Origin: an uncultured Bacteroidota bacterium
GTDB taxonomy: Bacteria > Bacteroidota > Bacteroidia > B-17B0 > Aurantibacillaceae
Direction: 5' to 3'
Assembly: GCA_937873155.1 (NCBI GenBank)
Contig: CALMVZ010000026.1
Location: forward strand, 186,001 to 250,000
Length of the DNA stretch: 64,000 nt
A model generated the notes under the pieces. It saw nothing but the letters and a program-made list of their open reading frames with translations, did not search any database and was not told the DNA's origin. Position 1 is the stretch's first letter; each line of letters starts with the position of its first letter. Positions 15,912 through 24,379 of the stretch are shown in pieces. Made by a program: the position numbers and the translations under genes.

Positions 15912-18779
15912 TTAATGCGCCTCCAGCCAATTCGGGCCGGTGCCCATGCCAACTTCTACGGGTACTTTTAAGGGGATGGCATCGCGCATGTGTTTTTCGA
16001 TGATCGGTTTTAATTTTTCAAGTTCGGGTTTGTAAATATCAAATACCAATTCATCATGCACCTGTAAAAGCATTCTCGATCTAATATCCATCGCTTTAAA
16101 TTCTTTATCGATGTTGATCATCGCTACTTTGATCATATCGGCAGCAGAACCTTGTATCGGGGCGTTAATGGCGTTACGTTCTGCAAAACTGCGTACGGTT
16201 GCGTTGTTCGAGGTAATATCTCTCAGCCAGCGTTTACGTCCTAAAATAGTTTGTACATAACCGTTGTCGCGAGCGAAGTTCACTTGCTCGTCCATGTATT
16301 TTTTAATACCGGCGTATTCCTTAAAATAATTATCAATGAGTTGTTTGGCTTCAGTACGGGAAATTCCCAAGTTCTCTGCTAAACCAAAAGCGCCTTGTCC
16401 GTAAATAATTCCAAAGTTCACGCTCTTTGCTTTGTAACGCATATCTTTTGTCACTTCGCTTTCAGCAATACCATATACTTTAGCAGCAGTAGCGGTATGA
16501 ATATCTTTTCCGGCATTGAAAGCTTCGCACATTCCCGGATCGCCGCTCATAGAAGCTACAACACGTAATTCAATTTGCGAGTAATCGGCACTTAGTAAAA
16601 CATGATCTGCATCGCGTGGAATAAATGCTTTTCGTATTTGTCTGCCGCGTTCTGTACGGATGGGAATATTTTGTAAGTTAGGGTTATCACTGCTTAATCG
16701 ACCGGTAACCGCTACAACCTGATTAAATGAAGTGTGAAGTCGGTTTGTTACTTTACTTACCATATCAGGCAAGGCATCCACGTATGTACTTTTTAATTTT
16801 ACTAGTTCGCGGTAATCTAAAATTTTCGCGATGATTGGATGTTTTCCCTCGAGTTTTGCTAAAATATCTTCACTCGTAGCGTATTGTCCTGTTTTAGTTT
16901 TTTTAGGATTCTCTACAATTTTTAAATACTCAAATAAAATTTCTCCAACTTGTTTTGGTGAAGAGATATTGAATTTCGTTCCGGCTAATTCCTGGATCTC
17001 TGCATCCACTTTGGTAATATCTTCTGCGAGTTGTGCTGAAAAGTCTTTTAAATTCTTTACATCCAGATTGATGCCTTCACGTTCCATATCAGCAAGCACT
17101 TTGATCAACGGCACTTCAACTTCCGTGAATAATTTTTCAGTCTGTGTTTCTTTTAATTTCGGAACAAAAATATCTTTCAACTGGATCGTTACATCAGCAT
17201 CTTCAGCAGCGTAATCTTTAATTTGTTCGATAGGCGCGTCACGCATGCTGGTTTGGTTCTTGCCTTTCTTACCAATCAGGGTTTCAATGCTCACAGGTTC
17301 GTAATTCAAATACGTCTCCGATAGCACATTCATGTTATGGCGCATATCAGGCTGAATTAAAAAGTGCGCGACCATCGTGTCCCAGAATTTATTTTTAATG
17401 ATCACGTTGTAATTCTTCAGAACCTGGTAATCGTATTTAATATTTTGGCCCACCAATATTTTATTCTCATCCTCAAACACCGGGCGGAATTTTTCCACAA
17501 TTGCCTGTGCTTTATCTTTTTCAGCAGGAATTGGAACGTAATACGCTTCGTGAGCTTTTACAGCGAACGATAATCCAACTAATTCTGCTTCGATAGTATC
17601 TAATCCGGTTGTTTCAGAATCGTAACAATATTCTTTAGCGGATTTTAAAACAGAGATAAGATCATTTATTTTTTTGTCGTCATCCGCTAAAATATAATTG
17701 TGTTCGGTATCAGCAATGGTCTTGAAATTAGTTTCAGTTTCGTCGGTGACTGAGCTTGTCGAAGTCCCATTAGCGTCATTAAAAAAATCCGCTGTGCTGA
17801 ACAGATCACCTTGTCCTGCCGAAGATTTTGCTTTGTAAGAGTTGGCTTCTTTTGAAACAACTTCACTTGCCAATTTTTCAGTGCCGCCAATATCTTCTCC
17901 CAATAATGTTTGTGCAAGCCTTCGGAATTCTAATTCTTTGAACAGTTCGCGTACAGCATCTTTATTTAATTCCTTGCGAACCAATTTCTCTTCTTCAAAT
18001 TCAATAGGACAATCTAAAATGATAGTCGCCAGCCATTTTGATTTGATGGCGAGTTCCTGGTTATTCTCAACCTTTTCTTTTAGTTTTCCTTTTAATTTAT
18101 CGGTGTTCTTATAAAGATTCTCAATGCTGCCGAATTCTTTTATTAATTTAATAGCAGTTACTTCACCAACTCCGGGGATGCCCGGAATATTATCTGAAGA
18201 ATCTCCCATCAAACCTAAAATATCAATGAGTTCGCTCACGTTACGGATGTCCCATTTCTTACAAACCTCTTCAACACCTAAAATTTCAGCGCCGTTCCCT
18301 AAACGAGCAGGTTTGTAAATAAACGTATTTGCATCCACTAACTGGCCGTAATCTTTATCAGGCGTCATCATGTAAGTAGTATAGCCTAATATTTCTGCAC
18401 GTCGTGCTAGAGTTCCGATAAGATCATCCGCTTCGTAGCCGGGAACACCGATCGTTTGAATGTTGAACGCATGAACAAGATCAATTATCAATGGAATACT
18501 TTTGCGGAGATCTTCCGGCATTTCTTCACGGTTAGCTTTGTAGGCCTCAAATTCGGTATGGCGTTGAGTAGGGGCATCGGTATCGAATACAACTGCGATG
18601 TGAGAAGGCTTTTCTTTATTTAGAATTTCAAGAAGCGTATTTGTAAAACCAAATATCGCGGAAGTATTGAATCCTTTTGAATTGATGCGCGGATTATTAC
18701 TGAATGCGAAATAAGCACGGTAAATAAGCGCGAACGCATCGAGTAAGAATAATTTTCTGTCAGTATCTTTTGTAAGCAT
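15912..18779 (-). CDS. polA: DNA polymerase I
   Basis: 955 residues with all three enzyme domains. The 5' nuclease is at about 1-290 (LFLLDAFALIYRAYFAF, GVPGYEADDLIGTLARR, GDSSDNIPGIPGVG). The 3'-5' exonuclease is at about 365-545 with its acidic residues intact (CYDSETTGLDTIE, VGQNIKYDYQ, DYAAEDADVTIQ), so it should proofread. The polymerase has motif A DYSQIELRVVASM, motif B KAKSVNFGIIYGQGAFG and motif C QVHDELVFDI. It is used for repair and Okazaki-fragment processing. The linker at about residues 339-344 is encoded by a copy of the 13-mer repeat seen elsewhere in the window (17751-17763). The gene follows a secreted-protein gene by one base. Confidence 0.97.
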   Translation of the reverse strand: MLTKDTDRKLFLLDAFALIYRAYFAFSNNPRINSKGFNTSAIFGFTNTLLEILNKEKPSHIAVVFDTDAPTQRHTEFEAYKANREEMPEDLRKSIPLIIDLVHAFNIQTIGVPGYEADDLIGTLARRAEILGYTTYMMTPDKDYGQLVDANTFIYKPARLGNGAEILGVEEVCKKWDIRNVSELIDILGLMGDSSDNIPGIPGVGEVTAIKLIKEFGSIENLYKNTDKLKGKLKEKVENNQELAIKSKWLATIILDCPIEFEEEKLVRKELNKDAVRELFKELEFRRLAQTLLGEDIGGTEKLASEVVSKEANSYKAKSSAGQGDLFSTADFFNDANGTSTSSVTDETETNFKTIADTEHNYILADDDKKINDLISVLKSAKEYCYDSETTGLDTIEAELVGLSFAVKAHEAYYVPIPAEKDKAQAIVEKFRPVFEDENKILVGQNIKYDYQVLKNYNVIIKNKFWDTMVAHFLIQPDMRHNMNVLSETYLNYEPVSIETLIGKKGKNQTSMRDAPIEQIKDYAAEDADVTIQLKDIFVPKLKETQTEKLFTEVEVPLIKVLADMEREGINLDVKNLKDFSAQLAEDITKVDAEIQELAGTKFNISSPKQVGEILFEYLKIVENPKKTKTGQYATSEDILAKLEGKHPIIAKILDYRELVKLKSTYVDALPDMVSKVTNRLHTSFNQVVAVTGRLSSDNPNLQNIPIRTERGRQIRKAFIPRDADHVLLSADYSQIELRVVASMSGDPGMCEAFNAGKDIHTATAAKVYGIAESEVTKDMRYKAKSVNFGIIYGQGAFGLAENLGISRTEAKQLIDNYFKEYAGIKKYMDEQVNFARDNGYVQTILGRKRWLRDITSNNATVRSFAERNAINAPIQGSAADMIKVAMINIDKEFKAMDIRSRMLLQVHDELVFDIYKPELEKLKPIIEKHMRDAIPLKVPVEVGMGTGPNWLEAH
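17751..17763 (-). repeat. 13-mer interspersed repeat inside polA
   Basis: TGAGCTTGTCGAA on the plus strand is an exact copy of the 13-mer at 1898, 1955 and 32568. Here it encodes part of the Ser/Thr-rich linker GTSTSSVTD between the 5' nuclease and the 3'-5' exonuclease, and the frame stays open. Confidence 0.7.
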
Positions 18780-18780
18780 T

Positions 18781-19332
18781 TTATTTTGTTTTAGCCCAGT
18801 CGTTATAGTGGTTCACGATCTCTACTACTTTTTCTATTTCAAATTTTTTGCCTTCATCGGCGTTTGATAAGATTTCCGGGTTATCTTTCATCACCTCACC
18901 AAACTGTTTCCTGAATTTATTTTCTTTCAGTTTGGTGTATTCGGATTCATCCGCTTTTGCGAAGTAATATTCTGTTTTAGTGGTGATCTCGTTCATCTGT
19001 TGAACTTCTACCATTACTTCCAGTAACAATAAATTTCCTTTCGAGAGAACTTTATAGAAAGTGGGTTCGCCATCTAATTTAGAAGAGATGAAATGTTTGT
19101 TCTCAAAGCCATAACCTTTTACTTTATCAGGTTTATAATTTTTCTGAACGCCGTTGGCATCCTTAAAACTAACCCTGTTGAAATTATCGAAATCCTTTTT
19201 TGGGTTCATTTTTATTTCACCTTTTAAAGTGTCGCCGGTCATGTTGATCATGTAGCCTTTTACCATGGTGATCTGGGAAAATGTTGCACAAAAAGAGAGG
19301 GATAGGGCAGAGGTCAGGAGTACTTTTTTCAT
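18781..19332 (-). CDS. Secreted or periplasmic hypothetical protein
   Basis: 183 residues with a clear signal peptide (MKKVLLTSALSLSFCATFSQ). After it comes ITMVKGYMINMTGDTLKGEI, a pattern of short beta strands (GYMINMTGDTLKGEIKMNP, VSFKDANGVQKNYKPDKVKG) common in small Bacteroidota envelope proteins of unknown role. A charged helical tail follows (LKENKFRKQFGEVMKDNPEI). It lies one base upstream of polA on the same strand. The close spacing suggests a shared transcript, although the functions look unrelated. No function is assigned. Confidence 0.75.
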   Translation of the reverse strand: MKKVLLTSALSLSFCATFSQITMVKGYMINMTGDTLKGEIKMNPKKDFDNFNRVSFKDANGVQKNYKPDKVKGYGFENKHFISSKLDGEPTFYKVLSKGNLLLLEVMVEVQQMNEITTKTEYYFAKADESEYTKLKENKFRKQFGEVMKDNPEILSNADEGKKFEIEKVVEIVNHYNDWAKTK

Positions 19333-19658
19333 AGTATAAATATTAGCCGAAACAAGTCGGGCTAGTAAAGAAAATGAATTTATTTCGCGTTAAAAAGGGC
19401 TGTTAGTAAGTTATGAAGAAGAAGATCTGACTTCTTTTCTAATGTAATTTTTTTGATAATGAACCCTGAAAGGGTGGTATAATTATAAAAAACAAAAAGA
19501 AAGAGATGGAAAACCCCGAAGGGGGTGAAATAATCAAACTGCAAGAATGTCACCCTTATGGGGTTTTGAATTTTATATTCCATTGTTTTATAATAATATC
19601 ATCCCTTCGGGATTAAAAAGATGGTAATAAGGAGTAAAGGGTTGTCGCAATGAAAAGA
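19333..19658. repeat. Intergenic REP-like palindrome array (four units)
   Basis: No gene seen. Four related 13-bp palindromes lie here: ACCCTGAAAGGGT (19463-19475), CCCCGAAGGGG core (19514-19524), an imperfect CACCCTTATGGGG (about 19551-19563) and ATCCCTTCGGGAT (19601-19613). They are flanked by AT-rich spacers and by TGA/TCA trinucleotides. The same family fills 61820-62405. The array lies between the convergent-end side of the hypothetical gene's promoter region and the 3' end of the M28 peptidase gene, so it may mark or stabilise transcript ends. Confidence 0.65.
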
Positions 19659-20663
19659 TTACTCTTCGTTGTAGATAACCTCCATAAGGGTTTGTCCAAC
19701 CGCTTTCAGGGTCTTTTTATCAATTGTGCTAAGGTCATCATTAGTAGTATGATGCTGCGGGAAGAATTGATTAGTCAGATAATTGTAATGCAAAATATCT
19801 ACCGCGGGGATCATAGCAATTTCGTTGATAGGCACATGATCGTCAGTCATTTTACCGGCTTCTTCATAAATGAAATAATTAGAGTAGCCAAGTTTATCGG
19901 CTGCATTCCAGATCTTGTTCACTACATCATTAGCATAAAAAACAGATTCACCTTCGCGGGGGAAAACCGCATCTTTAGCTCCAACCATGTCCAACAAAAT
20001 CGCATATTTCGCTTTATAGTTCGGCTTGTGTAAGTTTTGTGCCCAATATGCGGAGCCTAAACACCAGCTGTACTGATCGCCGTTATCACCATAATCTTCA
20101 AGGTCAAATAAAATGATATCGACTCCGACTTTTGGCGCTTTTTCTTTTATTAAACGCGCAACTTCCATTAATACACCAACACCGCTGGCACCATCATTCA
20201 CACCCGGACAAGGTTTAGTACGATTTGCAACAACAGGATCTTTATCAGCGAAGGGACGGCTGTCGTAATGCGCGGTTAAAAGTATTCTTGTTTTAGCTTC
20301 CGGATTAAAAGTAGCGATCACATTGTCAACGCGCCATTGCTTTCCGTCAAAGGTATTCATATTACCGCCTTGCACTTTTACATCAGCGCCTAAAGCTTTA
20401 AAATGTTTTTGGTAATACGCTACAGCTTTATCATGGGCTTTGCTTCCGGGAACCCGCGGGCCCATATCAGCTTGTGCTTTTACATAAGCGAAAGCAGAAT
20501 CAGCATTGAATTCGGGTGGAACAACGTGTGGTTTTTCCGTAACTGTATTTGTTTTTGGAGCTTCACCTGTTGTTGTGTTCTCTACAACCGGTTGTTCAGG
20601 TGTACAAGAGTAAAAAACCGCAATAGTGGCTAATACAAAAAATATTTTCGAACTTAATTTCAT
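19659..20663 (-). CDS. M28-family zinc peptidase lipoprotein (glutaminyl-cyclase-like)
   Basis: About 334 residues. The N-terminus MKLSSKIFFVLATIAVFYSC is a lipoprotein signal with the lipobox Cys at residue 20; ATGs further upstream run through a palindromic repeat and are unlikely. The two-zinc M28 ligands are visible: TAHYDSRPF (His), NDGASGVGVLMEVARL (Asp), FDLEDYGDNG (Glu), DMVGAKDAVFPRE (Asp) and FFPQHHTTNDDLSTID (His). The last pattern resembles glutaminyl-peptide cyclotransferases as well as aminopeptidases, so either activity is possible. It is probably anchored to a membrane facing the periplasm. It lies 68 bases downstream of cysS. Confidence 0.88.
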   Translation of the reverse strand: MKLSSKIFFVLATIAVFYSCTPEQPVVENTTTGEAPKTNTVTEKPHVVPPEFNADSAFAYVKAQADMGPRVPGSKAHDKAVAYYQKHFKALGADVKVQGGNMNTFDGKQWRVDNVIATFNPEAKTRILLTAHYDSRPFADKDPVVANRTKPCPGVNDGASGVGVLMEVARLIKEKAPKVGVDIILFDLEDYGDNGDQYSWCLGSAYWAQNLHKPNYKAKYAILLDMVGAKDAVFPREGESVFYANDVVNKIWNAADKLGYSNYFIYEEAGKMTDDHVPINEIAMIPAVDILHYNYLTNQFFPQHHTTNDDLSTIDKKTLKAVGQTLMEVIYNEE

Positions 20664-20708
20664 CATTTTAACCATTATCACTTTTTTCATTATCGAATTG
20701 CCGGTCCC

Positions 20709-20718
20709 GATAGCTATC
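20709..20718. repeat. GATAGCTATC palindrome, copy 2 of 3
   Basis: Perfect core within CCCGATAGCTATCGTG, in the gap between the cysS stop and the M28 peptidase start. Because it is present, longer versions of the M28 gene starting upstream would translate it (IAIG), which argues for the start at 20663. Confidence 0.6.
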
Positions 20719-20731
20719 GTGAGTCGCATTG

Positions 20732-22198
20732 TCAAATCGACCATGTTGCGCCTTCTTTGCTGTCTTTCACTTGTATCCCTGCTTCAGTTAGTTTATTGCG
20801 AATCTCATCGGAAGTTGCAAAATCTTTATTTGCTTTTACTTTTGCGCGCAGATCTAATACCAGTTGCATTACTTTTTCCAAAGCCCGGTTCGCTTTTCCA
20901 TTCTCTTCTTCAGCTTTCAATCCCATCACATCAAATACAAAATGTTTGTAAATGCGTTTTAAAGAATCAATATCCGTTTGAGTTAAAGTAATACGTTTAT
21001 CATTGGCAGAGTTGATGATGCCGATCGCTTCAAATAAATTCGCGATGAGAACCGGTGTATTGAAATCATCATCCATGGCATCGTAACATTTCTTTTCAAG
21101 TGCAGCAATATTTTCTTTTGATGCAGGTGAGGCCGTGAGTGTTTGTAAAGTTTTGTAGCTTTCCATTAAACGGTTGTAAGCTTTTTCAGAACCTTGTAAT
21201 GCTTCATCACTGAAATCCAAAGTACTTCTGTAATGCGTTTGCATCATGAAGAAACGAACGCACATCGGGTTGTAGCCTTTACTTAATAATTTATGATCAC
21301 CGCTGAATAATTCCATTGGTAAAAAACTGTTTCCTGCACTTTTACTCATGCGCGCACCATTTACAGTGAGCATGTTTGTGTGCAGCCAGTAGGTTGATGG
21401 GCTTTTTCCGCAATAAGCAATATTTTGCGCAATTTCATTGGTATGATGTGTCGCCTGCAGATCCATTCCGCCGCCGTGGATATCAAATTTCTCTCCCAGG
21501 TATTTTGTGCTCATAGCAGAACATTCAATATGCCACCCCGGGAATCCCATTCCCCAGGGTGAAGGCCATTGCATTAAATGTTCAGGCTTTGCCTTTATCC
21601 AAAGTGCAAAATCCAATCTTCCTTTTTTTTCATCCTGACCGTCAAGCTCACGGGTATTCTCTAACAGATCATCTAATTTTCTATTGGTGAGTTCGCCGTA
21701 GTTGTTTGACTTCGCGTATTTCTCTACATCAAAATAAACGGTTCCGTTAATTTCGTAAGCGAATTTATTTTCGATTATTTTTTTCGTGATCTCCTGTTGT
21801 TCGATAATGTGACCGGTTGCCGTTGGTTCAATATTCGGAGGCAACGTGTTGAATAAAGCCATCACATCACGGAACCCTACAGTATATTTCTGTACGATCT
21901 CCATAGGTTCCACCTGGAGCAATTTAGCTTTCTTTGCGAATTTATCATCACCTTCATCACGGTCACCTTCTAAATGCCCTGCATCGGTTATATTACGCAC
22001 GTAACGCACTTTGTAACCCAAATGGACCAAATACCTGTAAATAATATCGAACGACATAAAGGTCCTGCAATTACCTAAATGCACATCGCTGTAAACTGTT
22101 GGCCCGCAAACATACATCCCGACTAAAGGTGGATTCAATGGCACAAATTTTTCTTTTTTGCGTGTCAGGGTGTTGTATAAATGCAGGTTATGTTCCAT
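20732..22198 (-). CDS. cysS: Cysteinyl-tRNA synthetase
   Basis: Charges tRNA-Cys in the cytoplasm; class I synthetase of 488 residues. The HIGH-type motif is in GPTVYSDVHLGNCRT and the KMSKS-type motif in NGARMSKSAGNSF. Zinc-binding residues are in MYVCGPTVY, HIECSAMS and the following HTNEIAQN region. The start is the ATG at 22198 (MEHNLHLYNTLTRKKE); a longer frame to 22252 adds a hydrophobic stretch not seen in the family. The upstream edge overlaps a terminator for the preceding gene, so cysS probably has its own promoter. Confidence 0.97.
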   Translation of the reverse strand: MEHNLHLYNTLTRKKEKFVPLNPPLVGMYVCGPTVYSDVHLGNCRTFMSFDIIYRYLVHLGYKVRYVRNITDAGHLEGDRDEGDDKFAKKAKLLQVEPMEIVQKYTVGFRDVMALFNTLPPNIEPTATGHIIEQQEITKKIIENKFAYEINGTVYFDVEKYAKSNNYGELTNRKLDDLLENTRELDGQDEKKGRLDFALWIKAKPEHLMQWPSPWGMGFPGWHIECSAMSTKYLGEKFDIHGGGMDLQATHHTNEIAQNIAYCGKSPSTYWLHTNMLTVNGARMSKSAGNSFLPMELFSGDHKLLSKGYNPMCVRFFMMQTHYRSTLDFSDEALQGSEKAYNRLMESYKTLQTLTASPASKENIAALEKKCYDAMDDDFNTPVLIANLFEAIGIINSANDKRITLTQTDIDSLKRIYKHFVFDVMGLKAEEENGKANRALEKVMQLVLDLRAKVKANKDFATSDEIRNKLTEAGIQVKDSKEGATWSI

Positions 22199-22240
22199 AA
22201 AATTTAAGCGTATCAAATAACGGAATAAATACAGACAAAA

Positions 22241-22263
22241 AAAAGACGGCATTGCCGTCTTTT
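22241..22263 (-). terminator. Rho-independent terminator of the first YwqK-type gene
   Basis: Stem AAGACGGC-ATT-GCCGTCTT followed on the minus strand by a T-run (the A-run at 22237-22244 of the plus strand). It lies 57 bases after the stop of the 22320-23198 gene. Confidence 0.85.
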
Positions 22264-22319
22264 AGAAATATTATGTTTTTAGTTTGTTTACTGATAGTTC
22301 GACTAACTCACTAGAAGTA

Positions 22320-23198
22320 TTACTTTTCTACTTCAGTATCGCCCGCGTAAGAACCGTTCTTATAAACTGAGATACGTTCCAGGATACCATTATCATTGTA
22401 CATATAAGCTTTGCCATCCATTAAGCGGTTGTCTTTAAAGATGCCATCTTTGGTCACTTGTTTGTTCTTATTGTAAAGTGTGTGTTTTCCGTTCAGCACC
22501 GTCGGGCCTTTAGCATCCATTGGCTTCTCGTCTTTTTCAACTATAGGGGCAGGAGCTGTCTTTTCTTCTTTCTTAACGATCTTATCTTTATTCTCATAAG
22601 TTTTAATTGAAGCTACATCAACATTACCGTTATTATAAGTTTTCTCAGCTTTGATTTTTCCGTCTTCGTAATATTCTTTAATGGTACCTGATTCTTTTCC
22701 TTCTTTGAAATTACCTTGTACTGCAACCTGGCCGTTTTCATATTTGTAAGTTTGTTGACCATCGCGTTTACCGCCTTCGTTGAATTTGAATTCGTGCTGA
22801 ACTTCTCCGGTAGCATAATATTGTTTCATTTCACCAACCCAGCGGTTGTTCTTCCAGTTTCCTTCTTCTGAAACTTTTCCGTTCTCGTGATACATGATTG
22901 CGTATCCGTCAGGGCGTCCGTTAGCGTAAGTAACCTTGTTCTTCATCTGGCCATTACAATAGTACATGATCCAGATATCAGTTTTGCGATTCTCTTTATA
23001 AGCTCCTTCTTCAGCTTTTTGTTCAGGCTTATAACAATCTCCTTCTTTATCTCTTCCGAATACGATCCATTTACCTTGCTTCTTACCTGCAATGTCAATC
23101 AGATTGATAGTCTCATTATTGTACTTAATGGAAGTCTGTGACTGTGCATTAAGTGCAATACCGGCGAAAAATAATATCGGGATGAGTAAATTCTTCAT
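22320..23198 (-). CDS. Secreted MORN-like repeat protein, YwqK antitoxin family (copy A)
   Basis: 292 residues with a signal peptide (MKNLLIPILFFAGIALNAQS). It has about seven MORN-2-like repeats of the form Y-ENG-x-x-xEGxxKxxxxxGxxK, for example YHENGKVSEEGNWKNNRWVG and YYEDGKIKAEKTYNNG. The family name 'toxin-antitoxin YwqK' comes from B. subtilis, but here the protein is exported and nothing toxin-like is nearby, so a surface or periplasmic structural role is more likely. It has a complete promoter (TACATTTG at 23204-23211, -33 at 23231-23234) and its own terminator. It is a tandem paralogue of the next upstream gene. Confidence 0.88.
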   Translation of the reverse strand: MKNLLIPILFFAGIALNAQSQTSIKYNNETINLIDIAGKKQGKWIVFGRDKEGDCYKPEQKAEEGAYKENRKTDIWIMYYCNGQMKNKVTYANGRPDGYAIMYHENGKVSEEGNWKNNRWVGEMKQYYATGEVQHEFKFNEGGKRDGQQTYKYENGQVAVQGNFKEGKESGTIKEYYEDGKIKAEKTYNNGNVDVASIKTYENKDKIVKKEEKTAPAPIVEKDEKPMDAKGPTVLNGKHTLYNKNKQVTKDGIFKDNRLMDGKAYMYNDNGILERISVYKNGSYAGDTEVEK

Positions 23199-23203
23199 TA
23201 TAC

Positions 23204-23234
23204 CAAATGTAGTAAATGAAGATCGAAATCCAAA
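23204..23234 (-). promoter_or_regulatory. Complete Bacteroidota promoter for YwqK copy A, nearly leaderless
   Basis: On the minus strand, -33 TTTG (23231-23234) and -7 TACATTTG (23204-23211) are spaced by 19 bases. The ATG at 23198 is only 5 bases past the -7 box, so the mRNA would have almost no leader. Confidence 0.75.
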
Positions 23235-23294
23235 GTAAAAAACACTAAAAAAATTACAAGTAATTAACTTAAAATCAACACTTTGGTTGGTATA

Positions 23295-23318
23295 AAAAAA
23301 GGCGACATTCGTCGCCTT
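23295..23318 (-). terminator. Rho-independent terminator of the second YwqK-type gene
   Basis: Stem AAGGCGAC-ATTC-GTCGCCTT (plus strand) with an A-run at 23294-23300, giving a T-run on the minus strand. It ends transcription from the 23344-24249 gene. The stem differs from the paralogue's terminator by paired changes that keep complementarity. Confidence 0.85.
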
Positions 23319-23343
23319 CAGATATATTTTTGTCTATGAAATC

Positions 23344-24249
23344 TTAGTTTTCTACCTGCGTGTCGCCTACGTAAACACCATTTTTATAAACAGCTATACG
23401 GCTTAAGATGCCATTATCGTCGTAGATATAGGCCTTACCATCCATTAAACGGTTGTCTTTGAATATACCGTCTTTAGTGATCTGTTTGTTCTTGTTGTAA
23501 AGAGTCGCCTGGCCATTCAGAATCACAGGTCCTTTAACCGCCTCATTCGGTTTTTCATCTTTACCTATTACAACTTTTGGAGCGTTGTCAGCAGGTACAT
23601 CTGATTTAACTACCAATGGTTTTTTAGGTTGGAATTCCTTTATCGAAGCTACATCAACAGCACCATCATTAAATGTCTTTTCAGCTTTAACGTCTCCGTT
23701 TTCGTAATATTCTTTGATAACACCGGTTTCTTTTCCGTTAGCGAAATTACCTTCAACTGCTATTTGTCCGTTCTCGTAAAAATATTTTTGGTTACCATCG
23801 CGTTTACCGTTCTGGTTAAATGTAAACTCATGTTGTACTTGTCCGTTCTCGTGGTATAATTTGTAATTACCTACCCAGCGGTTCGCTTTCCAGTTTCCTT
23901 CTTCGGAGATCTTTCCATTCTCGTGGTACATGATCGCATATCCGTCAGGACGGCCGTTAACAAAAGTTAACTTATTTTTCATGTTCGAGTTGCAATAATA
24001 TTCGATCCAGATACCGGTTTTACGGTTATCAGAGTATTTTCCTTCTTCAATTTTTTGGTCAGGTTGGTAGCAGGTTCCGGGCTTGTGCTTGCCTTTTATA
24101 ATCCATTTACCTTGTTTTTTACCTTGAGCATCTGTCAGATTTATAGTGTCTCCGGCAGCTAATCCTTTAGGTCCGGGCTCAAAACTTTGCGCCTGAGAGA
24201 GGGAAGTGAGATACAAAAACGAAATAAGTATTAAAGTAAATTTTCTCAT
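23344..24249 (-). CDS. Secreted MORN-like repeat protein, YwqK antitoxin family (copy B)
   Basis: 301 residues, a close paralogue of the downstream copy: signal peptide MRKFTLILISFLYLTSLSQA, then the same series of repeats (GKHKPGTCYQPDQKIEEGKY, YHENGKISEEGNWKANRWVG, YYENGDVKAEKTFNDG). The C-terminal block LYNKNKQITKDGIFKDNRLM matches the other copy almost exactly. The main difference is a linker after VDVASIKEF and the region PADNAPKVVIG. The -7 box TATATTTG lies on the minus strand at 24258-24265. Tandem duplication, including promoter and terminator, is the simplest history. Confidence 0.88.
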   Translation of the reverse strand: MRKFTLILISFLYLTSLSQAQSFEPGPKGLAAGDTINLTDAQGKKQGKWIIKGKHKPGTCYQPDQKIEEGKYSDNRKTGIWIEYYCNSNMKNKLTFVNGRPDGYAIMYHENGKISEEGNWKANRWVGNYKLYHENGQVQHEFTFNQNGKRDGNQKYFYENGQIAVEGNFANGKETGVIKEYYENGDVKAEKTFNDGAVDVASIKEFQPKKPLVVKSDVPADNAPKVVIGKDEKPNEAVKGPVILNGQATLYNKNKQITKDGIFKDNRLMDGKAYIYDDNGILSRIAVYKNGVYVGDTQVEN

Positions 24250-24379
24250 TCTATAATCAAATATAGTAAAATTAGTTTTTCCGTTAAGTTTCTTTTAGAT
24301 TAATCTCAGCTTTTATTCGATTAACCTATGACATTATGATGACACCTGTTTGTACGGGCTGAAACAAGATTTAGTTACA

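Noticed and set aside
22320-24249. Toxin-antitoxin system based on the YwqK family name
   Set aside because: Both copies are secreted MORN-repeat proteins with no partner toxin nearby; the family name is misleading here.
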